DNA from: an uncultured Campylobacter sp.
GTDB taxonomy: Bacteria; Campylobacterota; Campylobacteria; Campylobacterales; Campylobacteraceae
Assembly (NCBI RefSeq): GCF_938017775.1
Contig: NZ_CALIIU010000012.1
Location: 1 to 64,000 of the forward strand
Direction: 5' to 3'
DNA: 64,000 nt
Translations under genes and position numbers: made by a program
Shown: positions 33,895 to 43,364 of the stretch, in pieces
How positions within the stretch are numbered: the stretch's first letter is position 1
How the letters are laid out: each line of letters starts with the position of its first letter
The notes under the pieces: generated by a model
Databases searched by the model: none
What the model was told of the DNA's origin: nothing
The model's input: only the letters and a program-made list of their open reading frames with translations

Positions 33895-33968
33895 TTTTTT
33901 ATAGTGTATTTTAATTTTTCATATTGTAAAATACGCATTTTGTTTAAAACTAACCTGGAGGAGGTGCG

Positions 33969-34391
33969 ATGCTAGACGTAAGTTTGACCGCCATGATAAC
34001 GACCATCGTCGTATTTTTAGCTTTGATTTACTTCTTAAATACCAAGCTTTATAGACCGCTACTTTTGCATATGGAAAAGCGAGAAGCTATTATTAAAGAA
34101 GATGAGGCAAATGCGATGAAAAACGCACAAGATGCAGATGCCGATAAAGCAGAGATCGTAAGGATCATGGATGCTGCGAAGTTGCAAGCTGTTAAAATAA
34201 AGCAAGAGGCGATGGATAGCGCGAAGCAGGCTGCCGCTAGAGAAATAGCCGAGAAAAAAGCCGCAATGGAGGAGGATTTTGATCAATTCTTAGGCGGTTT
34301 GGATGAGCAAAAACGCAATCTAAAAAATGATTTGCAAGCCAAAATTCCGGAATTTAAAAATGCTCTAAGCACTGCCGTGGCTAAAGTATGA
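33969..34391 (+). CDS. atpF': ATP synthase F0 subunit b'
   Basis: This is one of two peripheral-stalk b-type subunits. An N-terminal membrane helix (TTIVVFLALIYFLNTKLY) is followed by a long charged coiled coil, with 140 residues in total. A very strong ribosome-binding site (GGAGGAGGTG) at 33957-33966 opens the operon, and an AT-rich promoter region precedes it. Subunits a and c are not here, as usual in epsilon-proteobacteria. Confidence 0.93.
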   Translation: MLDVSLTAMITTIVVFLALIYFLNTKLYRPLLLHMEKREAIIKEDEANAMKNAQDADADKAEIVRIMDAAKLQAVKIKQEAMDSAKQAAAREIAEKKAAMEEDFDQFLGGLDEQKRNLKNDLQAKIPEFKNALSTAVAKV

Positions 34392-34401
34392 GGATTTCAG
34401 T

Positions 34402-34917
34402 ATGAAAAAATATCTATTTTTATTTATAATTCCGGCGTTTGTTTTAGCAAACGGCGGGCACGATGGAGTCAAGGACTACGACGTGCTGTGGCGAAGCATA
34501 AATTTCATTTTGTTTTTCGGAATTTTGTTTTATCTGTTAAAAGGTCCTGCAAAAGCAGCATATCAAGGTAGAATCAACGGCATCGCATCTAGACTTGAGG
34601 CTAATCAAAAAATTTTAAAAGAGTCTGCAGCTCGCAAGGAACAAGCTAAAAAAGATCTGCAAGATGCTAAGGTTCAAGGCGCAGCTTTAATCGAAACTGC
34701 TAAAAAAGAGATCGTGTTCGCCGCCGAAAAGATAAAAAATGCGACCGAACAAGAGATTGCGAATTTGCAAAAATCTTTCGACGAGCAGAAGAGCTTTGAG
34801 GCGCGCAAGATCAAAAAAGAGGTCGTAAGCGAGATACTGGATGACGTTTTTGCATCGGATGACATCAAATTCGGTCAAGACAAACTGGTTAAAATCGTAG
34901 AGAAAAAGGTCGGATGA
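34402..34917 (+). CDS. atpF: ATP synthase F0 subunit b
   Basis: This is the second peripheral-stalk subunit. It has a signal-like N-terminus (MKKYLFLFIIPAFVLANGGH), a membrane helix (NFILFFGILFYLLKGPAKAA), then a helical stalk rich in Ala/Lys/Glu to residue 171. A cleavable-looking leader before the anchor is a known feature of Campylobacter b subunits, as I recall. It overlaps atpH by 4 bases. Confidence 0.93.
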   Translation: MKKYLFLFIIPAFVLANGGHDGVKDYDVLWRSINFILFFGILFYLLKGPAKAAYQGRINGIASRLEANQKILKESAARKEQAKKDLQDAKVQGAALIETAKKEIVFAAEKIKNATEQEIANLQKSFDEQKSFEARKIKKEVVSEILDDVFASDDIKFGQDKLVKIVEKKVG

Positions 34918-35447
34918 TGATAAATAACACCTCAAAAAGATATGTAAACGCCCTAATACTGAGCTATAAAAAAGATGAACTAGGCTCTGTTTTGCAGACG
35001 CTCGAGAGCGTCGCGAGTGCATTTAGAATTCCAAAATTCCAAGATATCGTAAAATCTCCGACGCTAAAAGAGGAATCCAAAGTGGAACTTATCGCGTCGT
35101 TTATAAAAAATCCAAGTGAAAAAATAGTAAATTTTATTAAACTTTTAGCTAAGAATAGGCGTATTGCGCTAATTCCACAGATAGTCGAGGAACTGCGCAA
35201 GAATATTGCGGCGCTGGATAATAAATACTTAGGTAAAATTTATTCCGCTACCGAAATAGACGCCGCGAAAATAAAAGAGCTAGAGGCTAAAATTTCAAAG
35301 AAATTTAATGCAGATATTACTCTACAACCTGTTAAAAGCGAGCTTGAGGGCATTAAGATCGAAGTCGAGGATCTTGGATTTGAGATTAGTTTTTCAGTTG
35401 ATAAATTGAAACAAAAAATGAGCGAATATATTTTAAAAGCAATTTAA
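34914..35447 (+). CDS. atpH: ATP synthase F1 subunit delta
   Basis: The 177-residue OSCP/delta subunit links the stalk to the alpha3beta3 head. The N-terminal helical bundle starts near SKRYVNALI, and ILKSPTLKEESK-like and FIKLLAKNRRIALIPQI blocks follow, ending with the LVxAxxLS-like C-terminus. ATG 34914 and ATG 34917 are adjacent alternatives. Confidence 0.94.
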   Translation: MMINNTSKRYVNALILSYKKDELGSVLQTLESVASAFRIPKFQDIVKSPTLKEESKVELIASFIKNPSEKIVNFIKLLAKNRRIALIPQIVEELRKNIAALDNKYLGKIYSATEIDAAKIKELEAKISKKFNADITLQPVKSELEGIKIEVEDLGFEISFSVDKLKQKMSEYILKAI

Positions 35448-35458
35448 AGGAGTAAAGC

Positions 35459-36973
35459 GTGGGTGCGAAAATTAAGGCAGACGAAATCAGCAGCATAATC
35501 AAAGAGCGAATCGAAAATTTCGATCTTAGCGTTGATATCGAAGAAACCGGCAAGGTCGTTTCGGTCGCAGACGGTGTTGCTAATGTTTACGGCTTAAAAA
35601 ACGTAATGGCTAACGAGATGGTCGAATTCGAAAACGGAGCTCGTGGTATCGCGTTAAATTTAGAGGAGAGCAGTGTCGGCATCGTTATTTTAGGCGATAC
35701 TAGCGGTATTAACGAAGGTAGTAGCGTTAAAAGACTGGGTAAGCTTTTGCGCGTTCCGGTAGGTGATGCTCTAATAGGTCGCGTAGTAAATGCCCTAGGC
35801 GAGCCGATCGATGGCAAAGGCGCGATAGAGACCAGCGATACTAGATTTGTCGAAGAAAAGGCCAAAGGTATCATGGCTCGTAAATCCGTTCACGAGCCGC
35901 TTCAGACCGGCCTTAAGGCGATTGACGCGCTAGTGCCGATCGGTCGCGGACAGCGCGAGCTCATCATCGGCGACCGCCAAACAGGAAAAACCACTGTTGC
36001 TGTTGATACTATCATCAATCAAAAGGGCCAGGATGTCATCTGCATATATGTAGCAATCGGTCAGAAACAATCCACCGTCGCACAAGTCGTTAAAAAGCTT
36101 GAAGAATACGGCGCGATGGATTATACGATCGTAGTTGCAGCCGGTGCTAGCGAGGCAGCCGCGCTTCAGTATTTGGCTCCGTATTCGGGCTGCACCATGG
36201 GTGAGTATTTCAGAGATAACTCCCGCCACGCACTTATCATCTACGATGATTTGAGCAAGCATGCGGTTGCGTATCGCGAGATGTCACTTATTTTACGCCG
36301 TCCACCTGGACGTGAGGCGTATCCTGGCGATGTATTTTATTTACACTCCCGTTTGCTTGAGCGTGCTAGTAAGCTAAGCGACGCACTCGGCGCAGGCAGC
36401 CTAACGGCGCTTCCTATCATCGAGACGCAGGCAGGCGACGTTTCGGCATATATCCCTACAAACGTTATCTCTATCACTGACGGTCAAATTTTCCTAGAAT
36501 CTGGTCTATTTAACTCAGGAATTCGCCCTGCGATCAACGTAGGTCTTTCGGTTAGCCGCGTCGGCGGTTCTGCGCAGATTAAAGCGATCAAAAAGGTCTC
36601 GGGAACCTTGCGCCTAGATCTCGCTCAATACCGTGAGCTTCAGGCGTTTGCGCAGTTTGCGAGCGATTTGGACGAGAGTAGCCGTAAGCAGCTGGATCGC
36701 GGACAAAGAATGGTCGAAATTTTAAAGCAACCTCCTTATTCGCCACTTCCGGTCGAAAATCAAGTGGTCATCATCTTTGCGGGAAGCCGCGGATTTTTAG
36801 ACGACGTGCCTACGAGCTCGATCGGCAAATTCGAAGCTGAGCTCTATCCGTATATCGAGGCGAAATATCCTGAAATTTTCGAAGAGATCAGAAGTAAAAA
36901 GACCATCGAGAAGGATTTGGAAGATAATTTGATCAAAGCATTAAATGACTTTAAAGCGACCTTTGCCGCTTAA
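35459..36973 (+). CDS. atpA: ATP synthase F1 subunit alpha
   Basis: This is the regulatory nucleotide-binding subunit of the F1 head. It has P-loop GDRQTGKTT, ALIIYDDLSKHA, REAYPGDVFYLHSRLLERA and the 504-residue normal length. The start codon is GTG at 35459, supported by AAAGGAG seven bases upstream. Confidence 0.98.
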   Translation: MGAKIKADEISSIIKERIENFDLSVDIEETGKVVSVADGVANVYGLKNVMANEMVEFENGARGIALNLEESSVGIVILGDTSGINEGSSVKRLGKLLRVPVGDALIGRVVNALGEPIDGKGAIETSDTRFVEEKAKGIMARKSVHEPLQTGLKAIDALVPIGRGQRELIIGDRQTGKTTVAVDTIINQKGQDVICIYVAIGQKQSTVAQVVKKLEEYGAMDYTIVVAAGASEAAALQYLAPYSGCTMGEYFRDNSRHALIIYDDLSKHAVAYREMSLILRRPPGREAYPGDVFYLHSRLLERASKLSDALGAGSLTALPIIETQAGDVSAYIPTNVISITDGQIFLESGLFNSGIRPAINVGLSVSRVGGSAQIKAIKKVSGTLRLDLAQYRELQAFAQFASDLDESSRKQLDRGQRMVEILKQPPYSPLPVENQVVIIFAGSRGFLDDVPTSSIGKFEAELYPYIEAKYPEIFEEIRSKKTIEKDLEDNLIKALNDFKATFAA

Positions 36974-36985
36974 GAAGGCTAAATT

Positions 36986-37894
36986 ATGGCAAATTTAAAG
37001 GATATAAAACTTCAAATCAAAAGCGTCAGAAATACGGAGAAGACTACCAAAGCTATGAAGCTGGTTTCCAATGTTAAGCTTAAAAACACCAAAGAAGCGG
37101 CGATGCGCTCGCGAGCTTATGCGGTGAAGATTAACGAGGTCTTGGGTGAAATTTCTGCGCGCGTTAAAAATTATGTAGGCAATAATTCGGGCAACGACGA
37201 AAAACTTAGAATTTTTGATACCACTCGAGAGGTAAAGGCGGTTGATTTGCTGTTTATCACCGCAGATAAAGGGCTTTGCGGCGGTTTTAATATCAACACC
37301 ATCAAAAAGATCAAAGCTTTGATCGAGGAGCTTAAAGCTAAAAAGATCAAGGTTCGCCTTCGCGCCGTCGGCAAAAAAGGAATAGAATATTTCGATTTTC
37401 AGGGCATTGAGCTTTTGGAGCGATATATCGGCGTGAGCTCATCTCCATCGTCCGAGAAAGCTAACGAAATCGTCCAAGCCGCGGTTAAGGATTTTAACGA
37501 AGGCAAAACCGATGAAGTCATACTCGTCCACAATGGCTATTTGAATATGATTACTCAAGAGATGCGGGTAAATACGTTGGTGCCGATCGGTGAGCCTGCA
37601 ATTAGTGAGGATGCTTTAAAAACATCTACATTGGAAGTAGAAGTTGAAAGCCCTGAGGATGAAGAAACATTGATGTTAAATTTAATCCAGAGCTATCTTA
37701 GCTACAGCATGTATTACGCACTTATTGACTCTTTGGCAGCGGAGCACTGCTCTAGAATGAACGCTATGGAGAATGCGACAAACAACGCCAAGGAGCGCGT
37801 ATCGCAGTTAAATTTAGCATACAACAAAGCCAGACAAGGCTCTATCACGACTGAGCTTATTGAGATCATAAGTGGCGTCGAATCAATGAAATGA
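36986..37894 (+). CDS. atpG: ATP synthase F1 subunit gamma
   Basis: This is the rotor shaft. It has N-terminal LKDIKLQIKSVRNTEKTTKAM, the DKGLCGGFN block, and the C-terminal helix ENATNNAKERVSQLNLAYNK with the family RQGSITTELIEIISG end. Length is 302 residues. Confidence 0.97.
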   Translation: MANLKDIKLQIKSVRNTEKTTKAMKLVSNVKLKNTKEAAMRSRAYAVKINEVLGEISARVKNYVGNNSGNDEKLRIFDTTREVKAVDLLFITADKGLCGGFNINTIKKIKALIEELKAKKIKVRLRAVGKKGIEYFDFQGIELLERYIGVSSSPSSEKANEIVQAAVKDFNEGKTDEVILVHNGYLNMITQEMRVNTLVPIGEPAISEDALKTSTLEVEVESPEDEETLMLNLIQSYLSYSMYYALIDSLAAEHCSRMNAMENATNNAKERVSQLNLAYNKARQGSITTELIEIISGVESMK

Positions 37895-37905
37895 AAGGAA
37901 AACGG

Positions 37906-39303
37906 ATGAAAGGAATAATTTCTCAGGTAATGGGTCCCGTGGTCGATGTCGATTTCAAGGACTACTTGCCGAAGATTAATGAAGCTATCGAGGTTAAATT
38001 TGATGTCGAGGGCGCTCATCGTAGGCTGATCCTAGAGGTAGCCGCGCACCTTGGAGACAATCGCGTCCGCACGATCGCTATGGATATGAGTGATGGACTT
38101 AGGCGAGGGCTTGAAGCTACGGCTCTTGGCGCGCCTATTACGGTGCCAGTGGGCGAGAAGGTTTTGGGTAGAATTTTTAATGTCACGGGCGATCTGATTG
38201 ACGAGGGCGAGGATGAAAAATTTGAAACTCGTTGGTCCATTCACAGAGATCCGCCTAGCTTTGAAAATCAAAGCACGAAGAGTGAAATTTTTGAAACCGG
38301 CATCAAAGTGGTCGATCTGCTTGCTCCTTACGCAAAGGGTGGCAAGGTAGGACTATTCGGCGGTGCAGGCGTCGGTAAGACCGTTATTATTATGGAGCTA
38401 ATCCACAACGTCGCTTTCAAACACAGCGGCTACTCCGTATTTGCGGGCGTCGGCGAGCGAACGAGAGAGGGGAACGACCTTTATAACGAGATGAAAGAAT
38501 CGGGCGTTTTGGATAAAGTCGCCTTGACCTACGGACAGATGAACGAGCCGCCGGGGGCGAGGAACCGTATCGCGCTAACCGGTCTTACGATGGCCGAGTA
38601 CTTCCGCGACGAGCTTGGGCTTGACGTTTTGATGTTTATCGATAATATCTTTCGTTTCTCGCAGTCGGGTTCGGAGATGTCCGCGCTTTTAGGACGAATT
38701 CCGTCCGCGGTCGGTTATCAGCCTACGCTTGCTAGCGAAATGGGTAAATTACAAGAGCGCATCACTTCGACCAAAAAGGGCTCTATCACCTCCGTTCAGG
38801 CCGTTTATGTGCCTGCGGACGACCTTACCGACCCGGCTCCTGCGACCGTTTTCGCGCACCTTGATGCGACGACCGTTTTAAACAGAGCGATCGCTGAGAA
38901 AGGAATTTATCCCGCCGTCGATCCACTTGATTCGACCTCAAGAATGCTTGATCCGCAAATCATCGGTGAGGAGCATTATAAGGTCGCTCGCGGCGTTCAA
39001 GCAGTACTTCAAAAATACAAAGATTTGCAAGACATTATCGCGATTTTGGGTATGGACGAGCTTAGCGAAGAAGATAAGCTCGTGGTCGAGCGTGCTAGAA
39101 AGATCGAGCGCTATCTATCTCAGCCGTTTTTCGTAGCCGAGGTATTTACCGGAAGTCCGGGTAAATATATCTCGCTAGAGGAAACTATTGCTGGCTTTAA
39201 GGGAATTTTAGAGGGCAAATACGACGATCTGCCGGAGAATGCCTTTTATATGGTGGGAAATATCGACGAGGTAGTAGCAAAAGCTGAAAAGATGAAAGCA
39301 TAG
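37906..39303 (+). CDS. atpD: ATP synthase F1 subunit beta
   Basis: This is the catalytic subunit. It has P-loop GGAGVGKTV, the catalytic-Glu block AGVGERTREGNDLY, LMFIDNIFRFSQSGSEMSAL and DDLTDPAPATVFAHLDATTV. ATG 37906 follows AAAGGA (37894-37899) with good spacing, whereas the in-frame ATG at 37891 overlaps the atpG end. The product is 465 residues. Confidence 0.98.
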   Translation: MKGIISQVMGPVVDVDFKDYLPKINEAIEVKFDVEGAHRRLILEVAAHLGDNRVRTIAMDMSDGLRRGLEATALGAPITVPVGEKVLGRIFNVTGDLIDEGEDEKFETRWSIHRDPPSFENQSTKSEIFETGIKVVDLLAPYAKGGKVGLFGGAGVGKTVIIMELIHNVAFKHSGYSVFAGVGERTREGNDLYNEMKESGVLDKVALTYGQMNEPPGARNRIALTGLTMAEYFRDELGLDVLMFIDNIFRFSQSGSEMSALLGRIPSAVGYQPTLASEMGKLQERITSTKKGSITSVQAVYVPADDLTDPAPATVFAHLDATTVLNRAIAEKGIYPAVDPLDSTSRMLDPQIIGEEHYKVARGVQAVLQKYKDLQDIIAILGMDELSEEDKLVVERARKIERYLSQPFFVAEVFTGSPGKYISLEETIAGFKGILEGKYDDLPENAFYMVGNIDEVVAKAEKMKA

Positions 39304-39313
39304 GAATTTTAAG

Positions 39314-39718
39314 ATGAAAGAATTTTTGCTTTTAGATATCGTTACGCCCGAAGGAATGGTTTTTTCGGGCGAAGTTAAATCCGTCCAACTCCCCGGCATT
39401 ACTGGCGAAATGGGTATTTTGCCAGGGCATGCGAGTTTGCTGACGGGGCTTAAAGATAAAAGCGAAGGTGGCGTCGTAGAGATCGTGGATAAAGATGGCA
39501 AAAAGCAGCTTGTTTTGGTAAACGATGGATTTTTGGAAGTTACAGAAGAAAAAACTACTATCCTAGCCACTCAAGCCGTGGCTATCGGAGGCGATAGCGA
39601 AAGCGCCGTAGCGAAGTCTTTGCAGCGCGCCAAAGATATGCTTGCGTCTATTAGCTCGGATGCGGCAAATTCCGCAGCGATCATGGCTAGAGTCGACGAA
39701 TTCGCAAGGCAAAGTTAA
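39314..39718 (+). CDS. atpC: ATP synthase F1 subunit epsilon
   Basis: This is the rotor subunit. It has the beta-sandwich LDIVTPEGMVFSGEVKSVQL, PGITGEMGILPGHASLLTGL, then a C-terminal two-helix part with SESAVAKSLQRAKDML. Length is 134 residues. tolQ starts 2 bp later, so the tol genes may share this transcript. Confidence 0.97.
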   Translation: MKEFLLLDIVTPEGMVFSGEVKSVQLPGITGEMGILPGHASLLTGLKDKSEGGVVEIVDKDGKKQLVLVNDGFLEVTEEKTTILATQAVAIGGDSESAVAKSLQRAKDMLASISSDAANSAAIMARVDEFARQS

Positions 39719-39720
39719 AT

Positions 39721-40296
39721 ATGCTAGATCTAATTTTAAGTTATTTTTCAAGAAGCACGTTTATTACGATATTCGTGCTTTCTTGGTTATCCATTTATTT
39801 TATCGTCACTTTTACGATTTTGATCTCCAGATTTGTAGGGCTTAGTGCGTGGCAACACCGCGAAGCAAAGGCGCTCGAATCCTTGCTGATGGGTGGTAGG
39901 ATTTCGCTTTCGGGCTCTATTTTTCAAAAAGTAAATACCGATAAAATTTCAAAAGAAGCCTTGGAAATTTATAAAGGCAAGGCCGAGCGCGACTCCACTA
40001 GCGGACTTACTTGGCTATCTATCGTCGCCTCCACTTCGCCGTTTATCGGGCTATTTGGTACGGTCGTTAGTATACTTCACACATTTTCCAAGCTCGGTGG
40101 CGGAAATTCCGGCATCGATACTATCGCTCCTGCGATCAGTGAGGCGCTAGTTGCCACAGGATGTGGAATTTTTGTAGCGATCCCCGCATACACCTTTAGC
40201 TTACTTATAAAACGCAAAGCATACGAAGTTATGAGCATTATAAATCGTACAGCGGATATTTTGCTATTTAAAGCAAACACTGGAAAAGCTATTTAA
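39721..40296 (+). CDS. tolQ: TolQ/ExbB-type proton channel subunit
   Basis: This MotA/TolQ/ExbB family protein (191 residues) has three membrane helices: near 12-37, 100-120 and 140-165. The conserved block SPFIGLFGTVVSILHTFSKL and the IAPAISEALVATGCGIFVAIP helix that lines the proton path are both present. With TolR it energises TolA for outer-membrane constriction and lipid homeostasis. It starts directly after atpC and overlaps tolR by one base. The neighbouring tolB and pal favour TolQ over ExbB. Confidence 0.92.
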   Translation: MLDLILSYFSRSTFITIFVLSWLSIYFIVTFTILISRFVGLSAWQHREAKALESLLMGGRISLSGSIFQKVNTDKISKEALEIYKGKAERDSTSGLTWLSIVASTSPFIGLFGTVVSILHTFSKLGGGNSGIDTIAPAISEALVATGCGIFVAIPAYTFSLLIKRKAYEVMSIINRTADILLFKANTGKAI

Positions 40297-40694
40297 TGTA
40301 TAATTTCGACGAAAATCCAGAGTTAAATATCACTCCGCTCGTCGATATTATGCTTGTTTTGCTAGCGATTTTAATGGTCGCGCAAACGGCGATTATCTAC
40401 GATGAGAAGATCGAACTGCCTAGCGGCTCAAAAGCACAGGTTTCGGAAAATACCGCGGAATTCTTGCTTGTGCGTATCGGCGAAGATCGCAAGGTTTATA
40501 TCGACAAAAGCTCGATGATCCTATCTGAATTCCCAGATAATCTCGTGCTGCTTAAAGGCACCGGCAAGTATAGCTTGGAAAAACCTGTCTATATCCAAGC
40601 CGATAAAAGACTCGTTTACGACGATGTAATGTTTGTTTTAAAGAGCCTAAAGCAGGCGGGTTTTACAAAAGTCGCACTTCAAACAAATGGCTAA
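40296..40694 (+). CDS. tolR: TolR/ExbD-type biopolymer transport protein
   Basis: This 132-residue protein has a short cytoplasmic start, one membrane helix carrying the essential Asp (NITPLVDIMLVLLAILMVAQ, Asp in LVDIM) and a periplasmic domain ending AGFTKVALQTNG. It is overlapped by both neighbours and forms the TolQR motor. Confidence 0.93.
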   Translation: MYNFDENPELNITPLVDIMLVLLAILMVAQTAIIYDEKIELPSGSKAQVSENTAEFLLVRIGEDRKVYIDKSSMILSEFPDNLVLLKGTGKYSLEKPVYIQADKRLVYDDVMFVLKSLKQAGFTKVALQTNG

Positions 40695-41667
40695 TTATTC
40701 AAATTTTACGGGGGTTAAATACGATAATTTTAAATCGTTTTTAATCGCCCTTTTTGCCTATCTGCTGGTGATTTTTGTTCTTTTATATCAAATTTCAAAG
40801 CCGCAGGAAAAATTTAAAAAATATACTGACAATCCCAACGATTATATGGATGTTACTTTTGATTTCGAAATAGATGATAAACTTCCGTCCGCGCCTGAAA
40901 TCGCTAAAGAAACAAAGCAAGGCGAGTTTGACAATAAGAATGTGAAGGATGTGCCGGAGGATAAAATTAAGACTACGGCGCAAGTAGTTCCGCCGCCTCC
41001 GGTGCAGGCAAAGCCGAAAGAGCCCGAAAAGCCGAAAGAAGAGCCAAAACCGGAACCTAAAAAGGACGAGCCTAAAGCTGAGCCCAAAAAAGAGGAGCCC
41101 AAGCCTGAGCCTAAGTTGGAAGATAAACCTTCCGAAAAAGTAGTAGAGAAAAAAGAGGAAGCTAAGTCGGAGCCAAAAAAAGAGGAAAAACCGAGCTTGA
41201 GCGATCTTTTTTCGGATACGACTAAGGACAATAAGAAGCTTGAGGAGAGCGCTAAAGCTAACGACGCCGTTCAGAGTAACAAAAAGTCCGATAAAGAAAC
41301 CTCCACCTCTAGTGCTAAGGATAAAGCGGCATCTAAAAATGCTGTCGTTAAATCCGATAAGCTTGGCGGCAGGACGCAAAGGACGGGCGAGTATAACGCT
41401 TATTATGGTGCTATCGGGAAAAGGCTTCAAGTTTTGTGGAGTAGATACGTCGCAACTACGAAAGATGATGCGAAAATTAGGATAATCCTTGGCGCGGACG
41501 GACGAGTCGTGGATTATAAAATTCTAGAAATGGGGCGTGAGACGGAATTTAACCAGAAGTTGCGAGATTTTTTGGATAATCTAACGACTCAAACTTTCCC
41601 GAGGTCTCCAGACGGAGCGTCGCACGATATTGAAACTACGATGTCCGACGTGATGAAGACAAATTAG
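40687..41667 (+). CDS. tolA: TolA-like energy-transducing protein
   Basis: The 326-residue protein has one N-terminal membrane anchor (SFLIALFAYLLVIFVLLYQI), a long Pro/Lys/Glu-rich periplasmic spacer (VPPPPVQAKPKEPEKPKEEP and on, to about residue 165), a second charged region, and a C-terminal TonB/TolA-type domain from about 235 (YYGAIGKRLQVLWSRYVA, then LGADGRVVDYKILEMG). It carries force from TolQR across the periplasm to TolB/Pal. The position before tolB identifies it as TolA despite the TonB-like spacer. Confidence 0.9.
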   Translation: MANYSNFTGVKYDNFKSFLIALFAYLLVIFVLLYQISKPQEKFKKYTDNPNDYMDVTFDFEIDDKLPSAPEIAKETKQGEFDNKNVKDVPEDKIKTTAQVVPPPPVQAKPKEPEKPKEEPKPEPKKDEPKAEPKKEEPKPEPKLEDKPSEKVVEKKEEAKSEPKKEEKPSLSDLFSDTTKDNKKLEESAKANDAVQSNKKSDKETSTSSAKDKAASKNAVVKSDKLGGRTQRTGEYNAYYGAIGKRLQVLWSRYVATTKDDAKIRIILGADGRVVDYKILEMGRETEFNQKLRDFLDNLTTQTFPRSPDGASHDIETTMSDVMKTN

Positions 41668-41685
41668 AATTTTGTAAGGAAAAAA

Positions 41686-42081
41686 GTGAAGAGACTTTTT
41701 TGTATTTTTGCGTTTTGCTGTATGCTTTTTGCAGAAGATGTGGATTCTGCTAAAAATTCTACCTCTTCAAATTTAAACATCGAAATTCAAAATTCCTATA
41801 AAATTAAAATTTATTATAATGATGTTAAAAAGCAGCTGGGTTATTTGTGGTGGGCGCAAAAAATGACTCCTGCTGAAGGCAGCGTGCTACTCAACGTAAG
41901 CTTAAGTGCTGATGGGAAAGTTATTGATTATAGCACAGATTATTTGGAGGGGGATGAAATATTCCTCAAAAAACTTAAGAACTTTTTGATGAGGCTTTCG
42001 AAACAACGCTTTGTAAAAGCGCCAGACAACAAGCCTCGTAAATTTGCGATTTTTTTAAAATATAATGTTAAATCAAATTAA
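41686..42081 (+). CDS. Exported stand-alone TolA/TonB C-terminal domain protein
   Basis: The 131-residue product has a signal peptide (MKRLFCIFAFCCMLFAEDVD) and a single domain that lines up with the TolA C-terminus: IYYNDVKKQLGYLWWAQ matches YYGAIGKRLQVLWSRYV, LSADGKVIDYSTDYLEGDE matches LGADGRVVDYKILEMGRET, and FLKKLKNFLMRLSKQRF matches FNQKLRDFLDNLTTQTF. There is no anchor or spacer, so it cannot receive energy itself and would be a soluble periplasmic partner, perhaps for Pal, TolB or porins. The start is GTG 41686 with TAAGGA upstream. It sits between tolA and tolB, where I recall no such gene in C. jejuni; it probably arose by partial duplication of tolA. Confidence 0.8.
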   Translation: MKRLFCIFAFCCMLFAEDVDSAKNSTSSNLNIEIQNSYKIKIYYNDVKKQLGYLWWAQKMTPAEGSVLLNVSLSADGKVIDYSTDYLEGDEIFLKKLKNFLMRLSKQRFVKAPDNKPRKFAIFLKYNVKSN

Positions 42082-42096
42082 ATTTAAGGAGAAAAG

Positions 42097-43344
42097 ATGA
42101 AAAAACTACTTTTGATTCTTGCATTTTGTAGTAGCATTTTCGCGGCAGATGCGACTATGTCTATCGTAAACGAAGGGGTAAATTTACCAAAAATCGTCGT
42201 TCAGGATGCATCGAATCTTGCAAATTCAGAATTTGGCAACAAATTCTTTAAACTTATGGTGGGTGATCTAAAGGTCGGCGCGACTTTTGAAGTCAGCGAC
42301 GAGTATCTACAAAGCAGCTATGATGCGGGCGCTTCCGACAATCTAGGCTCTAGCGGTGCCGCTCTGATCGTGCGCTACGCGGTAAGTGATAAAAGCTCGC
42401 CGATGAGTCTAAAAGCCAAAGTGCTTGAGGCAAACAGCGGCAGGGTGATGTACGAGAAGAGCTTTACGCTTTCAAATGCCGAAAAGTATCCGTTTTTAGC
42501 ACATATGGCGGTATCTGAGATCGTCAAGCAGTTAGGCTATTCAAACGTCGATTGGATGAAGGAGATGATTTTGCTCTCTCGCTACACTTCGACGCGCGAG
42601 AGCGAGATCATGGTGGCTGATTATACGCTTACCTATCAGCAGGTGGTGCTTCGTGGCGGATTAAATATCTTCCCTAAATGGGCAAGCGCGGCACAGAACG
42701 AATTTTATTATACCTACTATGTCAATAAAAATACGCCCGCTATCTATAAATTTAATCTATCCAATGGTAGCAAGAGCAAAATTTTTACCGGTCACGGCAT
42801 GACGATAGCTTCGGATGTAAGTGCCGACGGCAGAAAGCTTCTAATCACCAATGCGCCTAAAGATCAACCCGATATTTATTTATATGATATAGCCTCGGGC
42901 AGCGCTAAGCAAATTACCGATTACGCTGGCATTGATGTAAATGGAAATTTTATCGACGGCGATTCGCGCGTGGCTTTTGTGAGCGATCGTCTGGGCTATC
43001 CGAACGTATTTGCCACTAGCATAAACGGCGGCAACGTTCAGCAGCTCGTCTATCACGGCAAAAATAATAACTCCATCAGCACAAATGGCAATTATGTTAC
43101 TTACTCTAGTCGCGACGGCGGGGGCGGATTTAATATATATTTAATCTCTACTCAAACCGATATGATTCGCCAGTTAACGGCTAGTGGCAAAAATATGTTT
43201 CCTAGATTTTCTAGCGATGGCGGCAGCATTATGTTTATCAAGCAAGACGGCGGCGGAAGCTCGGTAGGTATTATCAGAGTTAACGAGAATAAAAGTTTCC
43301 AATTTCCGTTAAGAGTGGGTAAAATTCAATCGGTTGATTGGTAA
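42097..43344 (+). CDS. tolB: TolB periplasmic beta-propeller protein
   Basis: The 415-residue protein has a signal peptide (MKKLLLILAFCSSIFAAD), an N-terminal domain to about 160, and a six-bladed propeller with repeats such as SDVSADGRKLLITNAPKDQP-DIYLYD, RVAFVSDRLGYPNVFA and NYVTYSSRDGGGGFNIY. It links Pal and the TolA complex. Three rare GGG-rich turns (DGGGGF, DGGGSS) are present but ordinary for propeller loops. Confidence 0.94.
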   Translation: MKKLLLILAFCSSIFAADATMSIVNEGVNLPKIVVQDASNLANSEFGNKFFKLMVGDLKVGATFEVSDEYLQSSYDAGASDNLGSSGAALIVRYAVSDKSSPMSLKAKVLEANSGRVMYEKSFTLSNAEKYPFLAHMAVSEIVKQLGYSNVDWMKEMILLSRYTSTRESEIMVADYTLTYQQVVLRGGLNIFPKWASAAQNEFYYTYYVNKNTPAIYKFNLSNGSKSKIFTGHGMTIASDVSADGRKLLITNAPKDQPDIYLYDIASGSAKQITDYAGIDVNGNFIDGDSRVAFVSDRLGYPNVFATSINGGNVQQLVYHGKNNNSISTNGNYVTYSSRDGGGGFNIYLISTQTDMIRQLTASGKNMFPRFSSDGGSIMFIKQDGGGSSVGIIRVNENKSFQFPLRVGKIQSVDW

Positions 43345-43364
43345 AATATTAAAAAATCTCGTGA

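Noticed and set aside
33895..33968. parS site near parB
   Set aside because: No sequence close to the parS consensus was found here or elsewhere in the window by eye.
40795..41430. Long minus-strand ORF (about 211 codons) opposite tolA
   Set aside because: It is the antisense of the Pro/Lys/Glu-rich spacer, giving a Phe/Leu/Arg-only product; a composition shadow.
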